From NCBI GenBank assembly GCA_022562915.1, contig JADFOJ010000006.1:1-64000 (forward strand): a stretch of DNA of 64,000 nucleotides. Reading direction: 5' to 3'. The DNA is from Planctomycetota bacterium (GTDB lineage: Bacteria; Planctomycetota; Phycisphaerae; Phycisphaerales; SM1A02). The notes below the pieces were generated by a model that was not told the origin of the DNA, searched no databases, and saw only the letters and a list, made by a program, of their open reading frames with translations. The translations under genes and the position numbers were made by a program. Shown in pieces: positions 1-5,715 of the stretch (the stretch's first letter is position 1; each line of letters begins with the position of its first letter).

Positions 1-8
1 GATGTGCT

Positions 9-129
9 GCGTAACCAATCGCTGCAGCAGACGGGCCGCCCGTCGCGCGACCGGCTCCATCAGCAGGACGTACAATGTCTGTGTAGCGGACCGGCGTCGC
101 CGGCCCGCAGCTGAGCTCAACCGTTAGGC
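9..129 (+). repeat. attC site 1
   Basis: The left core box reads GCGTAAC (9-15; one mismatch to RYYYAAC) and the right box GTTAGGC (123-129). The site is of the short-L-box form, with CAGCAGACGGGCC on the left and GGCCCGCAGCTG on the right. It closes a cassette that begins before the window. Its sequence, including eight bases of the preceding cassette (gatgtgct), is almost identical to attC3. Confidence 0.85.
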
Positions 130-644
130 CGCAATTGTATTCAAGGGTTTGGTTCTATTTGTTTGGCTGCGCGACCGGCGCCGCATCAGCGTGCTTCACG
201 ACCTCGCGTTATCTGACGCCACCCATTGCCGCTGCGAACGCGAACAGACCTACTCACGCGTACCGTGCCGCCGAACAGTCGGCGCTCAGTGTGTGCTGTC
301 TTTTGGCGGGCGCCGTGTCGGCCCCATGCCGAGCGTGACTTGTCCAATCGACCCGCCCAGTATGCTGTCGCTTTGCCCAACCCGCCTCGTCGCGGGTCAG
401 TGGCGGGCATTCGGGTTCACCCCAGGGACCGCCCCCTCGGAACTCAAGGACAGCACCGCAGCCTCTCGTGGTGGGGGCGTCGGGCACACACGGTCCCGAA
501 TGCCCGGTTGCCCACAACGCCGGTCGTCTGCCACGATCCGCTGTGCCGCCGGACGCTGGCCCATTCAGAGCCGTCTCGGTACAGGCGTGCCGAAGTCGCG
601 ATCCGTTTCGGACGCAGCCGGTCACTTGTGTGATCCGACGGGCG
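124..644. other. Cassette 1 body without a convincing gene
   Basis: This stretch between attC1 and attC2 starts with TTAGGC and runs to a GTCTAAC box. The longest reading frame, plus strand 149-667, would give 172 residues rich in Arg, Ser, Cys and Pro and ends inside attC2. No frame has a clear ribosome-binding site, hydrophobic segment or recognisable motif, and open frames occur on both strands as expected for GC-rich non-coding DNA. It could hold a decayed gene, a non-coding RNA or a promoter cassette. I do not call a gene. Confidence 0.4.
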
Positions 645-767
645 GTCTAACCAATCGCTGCAGCTGACGGGCCACCCGCCGCGCGGCCGACCCCATCGGC
701 CAAGGCGTACAATCCCGGTGTCGTCGGACCGGCGTCGCCGGCCCGCAGCTGAGCTCAACCGTTAGGC
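645..767 (+). repeat. attC site 2
   Basis: The core boxes are GTCTAAC (645-651) and GTTAGGC (761-767). The left inner arm CAGCTGACGGGCC pairs with GGCCCGCAGCTG except for a single extra A, the position of the extrahelical base in attC folding. The short-L-box form is seen also in attC5. Confidence 0.87.
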
Positions 768-802
768 AGCACCGGCTCACACAGATTCCACGGAGGTGCG
801 CA

Positions 803-1162
803 ATGCGTCAAACACCTCGGTTTGCCCGGACGCGGCTCGTCTTGGCCAGCTTCCTAGTCGCCTTTGCATTGATTGGGCTGGTTTGGCTTGCAGCTTCCCA
901 GCATCGTCGCATTCGCGTTTTGGAGGCCCGTCTCTCGGTAATCGAAGGCCGGGTTTCCGCAGTGTTGTCTGGATCGGTTCTGCGCGAGTTCAATGGACAT
1001 CGCTATTACATCCTCCCTTCAACGACCCCGCCTCCCGGGACACTGGGCGCTCCGCTCGTTGTTCCGCGTGACTCCTCGTGGGGATTTCTGGGGGTGCCCG
1101 GCCCCAACTACGACCAGTGGGATTTTCAGCAAGGCCACTTTGACCGGCTCGATCGTCAGTAG
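803..1162 (+). CDS. Cassette 2: small single-span membrane protein
   Basis: The 119-residue product has a basic start, one hydrophobic segment at about residues 12-31 and then a short charged helix (about 34-55) that could form a coiled coil. The remainder is Pro- and aromatic-rich and would lie outside the cytoplasm. A strong ribosome-binding site (GGAGGTG, 792-798) fixes the ATG at 803. It is the only good frame in its cassette and lies in the usual orientation, upstream of attC3. I do not recognise the family. The topology (short anchor plus coiled coil) suggests an inner-membrane protein of unknown role. Confidence 0.7.
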   Translation: MRQTPRFARTRLVLASFLVAFALIGLVWLAASQHRRIRVLEARLSVIEGRVSAVLSGSVLREFNGHRYYILPSTTPPPGTLGAPLVVPRDSSWGFLGVPGPNYDQWDFQQGHFDRLDRQ

Positions 1163-1214
1163 TCGAGCCCCAGTCGAACCATTGCCAAGACGACTCCGGC
1201 GAAACTGATGTGCT

Positions 1215-1335
1215 GCCTAACCAATCGCTGCAGCAGACGGGCCGCCCGTCGCGCGACCGGCTCCATCAGCAGGACGTACAATGTCTGTGTAGCGGATCGG
1301 CGTCGCCGGCCCGCAGCTGAGCTCAACCGTTAGCC
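1215..1335 (+). repeat. attC site 3
   Basis: The left box GCCTAAC (1215-1221) is the exact complement of the GTTAGGC that opens cassette 2 at 761. The right box is GTTAGCC (1329-1335). The body matches attC1 nearly base for base. The TTA of the right box is also the stop codon (read in reverse) of the gene that follows. Confidence 0.87.
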
Positions 1336-1824
1336 GGCCAACAGCTTCGCAGTTTGTCCTTCGGGTCGCTTTCTCAATGTGACCTTAACGTCGTAGTCGA
1401 GAACCGAGAGAAGCGAGATCACCTTCTGGAGAGACTTTCCATAGTTGGTCTGGTCCAGAATACGGTACAACTGCGGAACGGATGTCCCCAAGCGACGGGC
1501 GATCTCTCGTCTTGATAGCGGCGAATCCTCGAGTCGGCGCTGCGCCTCGATGGTCAACTGATAAAGCATCAGATCTGCTAGGTAGCGCGGATCCTTATTG
1601 TACTCCAGAACACTATCGACGTGCACTGAGCCTTCCTTCCCTGACTCAAGCACGTACGTAAACCCGTCCCGGCCGAGTTCCTGATCAACGCAGACCTCGA
1701 CGATTCGGTCCCCCGGGCTAGGCCGCGGCCTCACGCGAGCGTACGGAAACACCAACGTTTGCTTACGTGTACGTACTTCAAACGCTCTTCTGTGGTTGTT
1801 CGCTTTGACACTTATAATCTTCAC
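1330..1824 (-). CDS. Cassette 3: antitoxin-like protein, DUF2442-like N-terminus with helix-turn-helix
   Basis: The 164-residue protein pairs with the DUF4160-like gene upstream (ATGA-type overlap at 1821-1824). Residues 1-75 are a beta-rich region resembling DUF2442-type partners. About residues 95-145 form a helix-turn-helix of the Cro/XRE kind (SRREIARRLGTSVPQLYRIL, then a leucine-rich helix). This layout fits the antitoxin and repressor of a small two-gene module. The gene is reversed relative to the cassette, so it must use its own promoter. Its stop codon is formed by the TTA of the attC3 right box, so coding sequence fills the cassette to its boundary. The toxin-antitoxin role is inferred from gene pairing, not shown. 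Confidence 0.72.
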   Translation of the reverse strand: MKIISVKANNHRRAFEVRTRKQTLVFPYARVRPRPSPGDRIVEVCVDQELGRDGFTYVLESGKEGSVHVDSVLEYNKDPRYLADLMLYQLTIEAQRRLEDSPLSRREIARRLGTSVPQLYRILDQTNYGKSLQKVISLLSVLDYDVKVTLRKRPEGQTAKLLAG

Positions 1825-2030
1825 AGCTTGCCCTCGTCGACCAAATCACGAATCAGGTTCTCGACGCGGCGTGTGGCTGCGCCTCTCATCGCCTTCCAAT
1901 TCTCAATATCCCATTTCACGATTAGCTTACCATCGCGGTACACATGCACATGGGACGGCGAATGATCACCCACCCATGCCAGAAAGACGAAGTTCCCTCT
2001 CCGAATCTTCGGCACAATAATTGTTACCAT
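1821..2030 (-). CDS. Cassette 3: DUF4160-like small protein
   Basis: The 69-residue protein contains the DUF4160-type core, here as FLAWVGDHSPSHVHVYRDGK, in which the DH.P.H.H pattern aligns with the family's DHnPPHFH motif. It is followed by a short WD-containing strand and a terminal helix. I choose the ATG at 2030; a GTG at 2042 would add four residues and lie inside the upstream inverted repeat. It is the first gene of a two-gene unit overlapping the helix-turn-helix gene by four bases. DUF4160 genes usually sit beside DUF2442 genes in mobile DNA and are suspected toxin-antitoxin components; the biochemical activity is not known to me. Confidence 0.72.
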   Translation of the reverse strand: MVTIIVPKIRRGNFVFLAWVGDHSPSHVHVYRDGKLIVKWDIENWKAMRGAATRRVENLIRDLVDEGKL

Positions 2031-2040
2031 GTACGGTAAC
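2023..2040. promoter_or_regulatory. Inverted repeat overlapping the start of the cassette 3 gene pair
   Basis: GTTACC and GGTAAC form perfect arms around a six-base centre, and the ATG of the DUF4160-like gene lies within it. On the minus strand a TTGACA lies just upstream (about 2045-2050). A palindrome at the start of a module encoding a helix-turn-helix protein is a natural place for autorepression. This is inferred from position and symmetry only. Confidence 0.5.
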
Positions 2041-2120
2041 ACTTGTCAAGACGATAATCTAGGATAATCGAAAGAGCTGTAGCAGCTTTGCAACCGGCCC
2101 TTTTGCCGGGCCGACCGGCC

Positions 2121-2252
2121 GGCTAACCAATCGCTGTCCGCCGGAGGCGGACCGGGCCGCCCGCTGCGCGACCGACGCCTGCACCAGGACATATAATGCT
2201 TCGTGTCGTCGGACCGGCGTCGCCGGCCCGCAGCTGAGTTCAACCGTTAGGC
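2121..2252 (+). repeat. attC site 4 (hairpin-bearing form)
   Basis: The left box GGCTAAC (2121-2127) exactly complements the GTTAGCC that opens cassette 3 at 1329, even though both depart from the usual GCCTAAC/GTTAGGC. The right box is GTTAGGC (2246-2252). In place of the usual left L box there is a perfect hairpin GTCCGCC-GGA-GGCGGAC (2136-2152), followed by CGGGCC, which still pairs with the right arm. Confidence 0.87.
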
Positions 2253-2288
2253 GTCGAACAGGGCCTGCTGGTTGTCCGTAGGATCGTC

Positions 2289-2900
2289 GTGCGATGCTCT
2301 ATTCCTCGCATTGGCATTGCCATGGCCGCTGGCCTGGTCATCACGACAGTTGTTGCATTCTCGTGTTCGATCTGGCCACCCCTCACATCTGAATCACCTG
2401 ATGTTGCCTCTGAGGCCCTCGCGCAAGCACTCGTTGAATCCGCCCCGGAGGGGCTAATCAAGCAACAAATGATCCTCTACTCCAAGTCTGGTTTCGGATG
2501 TCGTCAACTGGTCATTTGCGACGCTAGTGGCCCCATGCAAGTGGGGAATGGATCCGGCTTCATGGTCCTTCCCGAGGGTTGGTACTGCGCCGCTGGGTGG
2601 CCGCTGCAGTGCTTTGAGGGACAGAGCGGCCTCGCTTCACCGAGAACGGTCTGGATTGCTCCACGATCCATGCGCCGCTCGGCAGGCGTCTACAGCAGCA
2701 TCGTGCCTCTGAGACCGAGGTGGCTTCCCTTGTTTGGCAACACGTTCCTGTACGGGGCGCTTGTGTGGGTGGCCATCAGCGGCGTGCCTTGGGCCATCCG
2801 GCGCAGGCGAAAGCGTCGGGGCCTCTGCCCACACTGCGCCTACCCACTTGGAACGTCTGACCTCTGCGTCGAGTGCGGTCGACCCCGACTCGCCGCCTAA
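2289..2900 (+). CDS. Cassette 4: membrane protein with C-terminal zinc ribbon
   Basis: The 203-residue product has an N-terminal hydrophobic segment (about residues 8-28), a central soluble region, a second hydrophobic span near residues 148-170, a basic RRRRKRR stretch and a C-terminal zinc ribbon, CPHCAYPL...CVECGRP. This ribbon type is common on planctomycete membrane proteins, so the cassette gene was probably captured from a related bacterium. The start may be the GTG at 2289 or the ATG at 2322. The stop codon TAA (2898-2900) lies inside the attC5 left box. Function is unknown. Confidence 0.75.
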   Translation: MRCSIPRIGIAMAAGLVITTVVAFSCSIWPPLTSESPDVASEALAQALVESAPEGLIKQQMILYSKSGFGCRQLVICDASGPMQVGNGSGFMVLPEGWYCAAGWPLQCFEGQSGLASPRTVWIAPRSMRRSAGVYSSIVPLRPRWLPLFGNTFLYGALVWVAISGVPWAIRRRRKRRGLCPHCAYPLGTSDLCVECGRPRLAA

Positions 2901-3017
2901 CCACTCGCTTCAGCTGACGGGCCGCCCGCTGCGCGGCTGACTCCGTCAGCCCGGTACAATGTCTGTTGTTCGTGCGGGCCGGCGTCGTCGGCCCGCAGCT
3001 GAGCTCAACCGTTAGGC
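2895..3017 (+). repeat. attC site 5 (best-formed copy)
   Basis: The boxes GCCTAAC (2895-2901) and GTTAGGC (3011-3017) are perfect complements. CAGCTGACGGGCC (2911-2923) pairs with GGCCCGCAGCTG (2990-3001) leaving one unpaired A at 2917, which is T on the bottom strand. Nine unpaired bases separate core and inner boxes on each side (2902-2910 and 3002-3010). These are the expected extrahelical base and unpaired central spacer. Confidence 0.92.
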
Positions 3018-3344
3018 CGCAGACCGCCGGGCCGGCTCACCGATGATCTTTGCGAGTTGTTTGCGGGTGGCGCCGAGAGCAAGAAGTGATCGCAGCAGAA
3101 GGTCGATGGACACTTCTGGATCAGCGGCTTCCATTTTCGCGACGCGGGATTGGCTCGACCCAATTACCTTGGCGACCTGAGATTGTGTCAATCTCTTGGC
3201 CTGTCGCCGCTTCTTGAGGTTCCGAGAGAGTGACAGCTTCATCTCTACGAACGCTGTCTCTTCCTTGGACAGGCCGAGGAAATCAGCAGCTGCTCCAACC
3301 TTCCATCCCGCTGCTTCAAGTCGGCGCCGCTTTGTCTTGTTCAT
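3012..3344 (-). CDS. Cassette 5: HigA-like XRE antitoxin
   Basis: The 110-residue protein carries a Cro/XRE helix-turn-helix at about residues 45-95 (RLTQSQVAKVIGSSQSRVAK), preceded by the '...LGLSKEETAFVEMKLSLSR' lead-in seen in antitoxins that follow RelE/HigB-type toxins. It is encoded second, after the toxin, with a four-base overlap (3341-3344), the HigBA order. The protein should bind and neutralise the toxin and repress the promoter. The pair runs opposite to the cassette direction, and its stop codon is the TTA of the attC5 right box (3012-3014). Confidence 0.85.
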   Translation of the reverse strand: MNKTKRRRLEAAGWKVGAAADFLGLSKEETAFVEMKLSLSRNLKKRRQAKRLTQSQVAKVIGSSQSRVAKMEAADPEVSIDLLLRSLLALGATRKQLAKIIGEPARRSAA

Positions 3345-3688
3345 CGCTTACCTCGTGCAATCTTGTCATAATCCGTAAGTCTCGCCTTGCAGTTCTGAAT
3401 CACGCGCGCCGGCGTCTTTCCCGTCTTCTTCGCGAATACATCAATAATCACAATTGCATCCTTGTCGATCCGGTAGATGATTCTCCAATAATGATCCCGG
3501 TTACGTACTCGAAGTTCGTGGCACCGTGACCCGATTGGCGGCATTGGCCGTGACGCCGGCAGTCCCAGGTGCTCACCTTGCTGAAGGCGTCGAAGTAGGA
3601 AGCCCGCCTCCAGCCGGGCCTTCTTCGAGAAAGGCGGGTTGCGGACCTGGCCCTCAAACCATACCAACGGTTTGTCGGCCTCAGCCAT
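3341..3688 (-). CDS. Cassette 5: HigB/RelE-type toxin (phage Gp49-like family)
   Basis: The 115-residue protein has the RelE/HigB fold signature: an N-terminal region 'GQVRNPPFSKKARLEAGFLL', a central HELRVRNRDHYWRIIYRID strand pair and a 'VFAKKTGKTP' strand with a terminal helix. Family members are ribosome-dependent mRNA interferases. The start is the ATG at 3688, and the gene overlaps the antitoxin gene by four bases. A perfect inverted repeat lies 11-28 bp upstream. The coding sequence appears intact, so a functional module is plausible. The assignment to HigB rather than another RelE branch rests on gene order and size. Confidence 0.85.
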   Translation of the reverse strand: MAEADKPLVWFEGQVRNPPFSKKARLEAGFLLRRLQQGEHLGLPASRPMPPIGSRCHELRVRNRDHYWRIIYRIDKDAIVIIDVFAKKTGKTPARVIQNCKARLTDYDKIARGKR

Positions 3689-3698
3689 TGCTGGAGTC

Positions 3699-3716
3699 TA
3701 TGTCAGATATGACATA
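3699..3716. promoter_or_regulatory. Probable operator of the cassette 5 toxin-antitoxin pair
   Basis: TATGTCA and TGACATA are perfect 7-bp arms around GATA, placed just upstream of the toxin start at 3688. XRE antitoxins of HigBA pairs typically bind such palindromes over the promoter. The position shows that the reversed cassette carries its own control region. Confidence 0.65.
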
Positions 3717-3762
3717 ACGTCAAGTGCTCGCTCCAACTTCTTTGCGGAGTCCTCTGTTTGCG

Positions 3763-3894
3763 GCCTCACCAATCGCTGTCCGCCGGAGGCGGACCGGGCC
3801 ACCCGACGCGCGACCGGCTCCATCAGCAGGACGTACAATGTCTGTGTCGTCGGACCGTCGTCGCCGGCCCGCAGTTGAGTTCAAACCGTCAGGA
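3763..3894 (+). repeat. attC site 6 (degenerate, hairpin-bearing)
   Basis: The left box is GCCTCAC (3763-3769, one mismatch) and the right box GTCAGGA (3888-3894, two mismatches). A perfect hairpin GTCCGCC-GGA-GGCGGAC occupies 3778-3794. The boxes are the most damaged of the seven full sites, so recombination here may be weak. Confidence 0.8.
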
Positions 3895-3947
3895 GGCCAA
3901 GTCCATCGCCATGACGGCGATGCAGGTGGTCACGAAGATCTGAGTCA

Positions 3948-4208
3948 ATGCCACGAATCTCGTACTTCTACGGAATCGCCATCTACATGTATCACCGTGA
4001 CCACGCACCGCCGCACTTTCATGCCATTTACGGTGAGCACGAAGCGGTGATCAGGGTGGACTCAGGGGATATCGAACGCGGGCAGCTCCCCACACGTGCG
4101 AAGTCCTTCGTTACTGACTGGGCTACAATGCACCGTGACGAGCTATTGCGGAACTGGGAGTTGGCCCAGGCCGGCGAGCCTCTGATCCAAATCCCGCCTC
4201 TTGACTGA
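3948..4208 (+). CDS. Cassette 6: DUF4160 protein
   Basis: The 86-residue protein is a canonical DUF4160 member: an N-terminal 'PRISYFYGIAIYMYHRDH' strand pair, the family motif DHAPPHFHA, then 'GEHEAVIRVDSGDIERGQLP' and a C-terminal helix with WATMHRDELLRNWELA. Full family length is about 80-90 residues, so it is complete. It is followed after nine bases by the DUF2442 gene, the usual partner. The function is not established; the pair is widely treated as a candidate toxin-antitoxin system. Unlike cassettes 3 and 5 it is in the normal cassette orientation. Confidence 0.88.
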   Translation: MPRISYFYGIAIYMYHRDHAPPHFHAIYGEHEAVIRVDSGDIERGQLPTRAKSFVTDWATMHRDELLRNWELAQAGEPLIQIPPLD

Positions 4209-4217
4209 GATTCAATC

Positions 4218-4475
4218 TTGATTCTTCGCATTAGCCAAGTCGAGGTCTGTAGTCCTCATTCTCTGAGACTGTTGTTCACCGACGGTACGTCAAAGGTAGT
4301 TGATCTGTTGCCCCTGCTCGAGGGACCGATTTTCGAGCCATTGAGAGATCCTGGGTATTTCTCCCAAGTCAAGCTGGACCCGGTTTGCGGAACAGTGGTC
4401 TGGCCAAACGGCGCGGATCTTGCACCAGAGGCTTTGCACGAATTGGAATCGCAAGAGAAGCGCGCGGCCTCCTAA
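4218..4475 (+). CDS. Cassette 6: DUF2442 protein
   Basis: The 85-residue protein shows the DUF2442 pattern: ILRISQVEVCSPHSLRLLFTDG, then DLLPLLEGPIFEPLRDPGYF, then GTVVWPNGADLAPEALHEL. The start is a TTG at 4218, close behind the DUF4160 stop. No helix-turn-helix is attached, unlike the cassette 3 partner. The stop TAA (4473-4475) lies within the attC7 left box, so the coding region ends at the recombination site. It probably acts with the preceding protein. Confidence 0.87.
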   Translation: MILRISQVEVCSPHSLRLLFTDGTSKVVDLLPLLEGPIFEPLRDPGYFSQVKLDPVCGTVVWPNGADLAPEALHELESQEKRAAS

Positions 4476-4602
4476 CCACTCGCTGTCCTCCGAAGGCGGA
4501 ACGGGCCGCGCGCTGCGCGGCTGACTCCGTCAGCCCATGCGTACAATGCGGTGTCGTGCGGGCCGGCGTCGCCGGCCCGCAGCTGAGTTCAAACCGTTAA
4601 GT
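4470..4602 (+). repeat. attC site 7 (hairpin-bearing form)
   Basis: The left box TCCTAAC (4470-4476) mirrors the unusual GTCAGGA that opens cassette 6 except at one base. The right box GTTAAGT (4596-4602) fits GTTRRRY fully. The hairpin here is imperfect (GTCCTCC-GAA-GGCGGAA, near 4485-4501). Confidence 0.85.
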
Positions 4603-4619
4603 GCTGCCGGGTAAACGCA

Positions 4620-5465
4620 ATGTCCCCCGTCTGGTTGCCCCGTCGGTCGTTCTCCGGGAAGCGCTGCCCGAAGTGCAGCTACGACCTCTCCGGTTCTCGC
4701 ACCGGCCGATGTCCCGAGTGTGGCACGCTGTACACGACCCGGTATAAGTCACTTCGGTCAGCTCTCAAGCAGCGCTGGAACTCGGCCTCGCGCCTTTCGG
4801 CTCTCGTGTATCTTGGCGCCCTTGCGGTCGCTGCCGTGCTGCCCCTGCACGTCTCCTGGGAAGTCCTCATGTTTCCGGCCTCCCTTGTGGCGTCCCCTCA
4901 GGGCATGCTCGGCCGCGTCGTTCTCGCTCTCATCAATGTCGCTCTTTGGGGCGGGTTTCTTGGGGCCTGCTACGTTGCCGTTCTTCTCGTGGCGACCCAG
5001 TTACCGGCAATAATCCCCAGGTGGCCGGACCGATTCAGACGGCAGCACTGCCGCGAGTGCGGTGTGGACCTGACCAGTGCCCGGGGAGCACAATGTCCGC
5101 AATGCAACGCCGCCTTTCCGAGATTCTCCGGTCGGCAGCCTTCGAACCTGGAGGCGAGCCTGACCTCCCATTGGCGTCTCGCGACCCTGGTCCTTGGTGT
5201 CGTTCACTTTGCCGCAACGCTTTGTCTGGCCCCGCACTTCATGTCGCAAGCTTCTGGTAGCCGGCAGCTCGACATCTGGGGTCGGATTGAGTTTGTTCTG
5301 TTAATGCCCGTGGGTCTCTTCGGCGTGAGTTCGGGCTGCTTGTTCGCTATCGTCGGCTTGGTCTGCAATAGTCTGTTGTGGGGCGCCGTGCTTGCGTCCC
5401 TCTATGTACTCGTTCGAGCCGGGGCGTCTTATGTCTCGCATTACCTGACCACTCGGCGCAGCTGA
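4620..5465 (+). CDS. Cassette 7: multi-span membrane protein with two zinc ribbons
   Basis: The 281-residue protein begins with a zinc ribbon (CPKCSYDL...CPECG, about residues 18-35), followed by hydrophobic spans near 60-80, 90-125, 185-205 and 215-270. A second ribbon, CRECGVDL...CPQCNAAF, lies between at about residues 148-165. Ribbons on both sides of membrane segments recall the planctomycete zinc-ribbon membrane proteins in the rest of this window. The stop lies inside the remnant of attC8, so the last residues come from the site. The role is unknown. It is the longest gene in the array. Confidence 0.78.
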   Translation: MSPVWLPRRSFSGKRCPKCSYDLSGSRTGRCPECGTLYTTRYKSLRSALKQRWNSASRLSALVYLGALAVAAVLPLHVSWEVLMFPASLVASPQGMLGRVVLALINVALWGGFLGACYVAVLLVATQLPAIIPRWPDRFRRQHCRECGVDLTSARGAQCPQCNAAFPRFSGRQPSNLEASLTSHWRLATLVLGVVHFAATLCLAPHFMSQASGSRQLDIWGRIEFVLLMPVGLFGVSSGCLFAIVGLVCNSLLWGAVLASLYVLVRAGASYVSHYLTTRRS

Positions 5466-5488
5466 CGGGCCCCCCGTCGCGCGGTGTC
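5443..5488 (+). repeat. attC site 8, truncated
   Basis: A left box ACCTGAC (5443-5449, one mismatch), the spacer and CAGCTGACGGGCC match the start of the other sites, but similarity ends near 5488 and no right half follows. This marks the right boundary of the array. Confidence 0.75.
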
Positions 5489-5715
5489 CGGGCCCATTCG
5501 ACTGAAATCTCGGTTAATTGTGCGACCCCGACGACAGGCGCAGTTGAAACACCCTTTCGAGTCGCCCTGCCCGCGCCGATCATGACGTTGGCCGTTTTAT
5601 GACAGACGGGCGTCTCATCAGGCGCGCGAGGTCGAAACGAGGTTTCGTCTTGCGGGACCCGCGATACTGTACTCACCGGTTGACGCCACGTTCCGGCTGC
5701 GTACCGTTGCCGTCG

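Larger units (their letters stand above)
1..5488 (+). mobile_element. Integron gene-cassette array (seven cassettes, eight attC)
   Basis: Eight copies of a 121-133 bp element recur about every 560-920 bp, always in the same orientation, each separating a distinct gene or gene pair. Each begins with a form of RYYYAAC and ends with a form of GTTRRRY, the core boxes of integron attC sites, and its inner arms are complementary. The box at the left of a site complements the box at the start of the same cassette rather than that of the next cassette, as expected from circular cassette insertion. Site orientation places attI and the integrase left of position 1. No integrase gene is present here, so this could be the distal part of a complete integron or an array lacking an integrase (CALIN). 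The right end is a truncated attC near 5488. Confidence 0.9.

Noticed and set aside
149-667. A 172-residue protein as the product of cassette 1
   Set aside because: No ribosome-binding site, biased Arg/Ser/Cys/Pro composition, competing frames on both strands, and the end lies inside attC2.
9-4602. The recurring 120-130 bp elements as a CRISPR array or as transposon ends
   Set aside because: The spacing is hundreds of bases with genes between, repeats are long and internally palindromic, and there are no target duplications or transposase. The core-box pattern fits attC instead.
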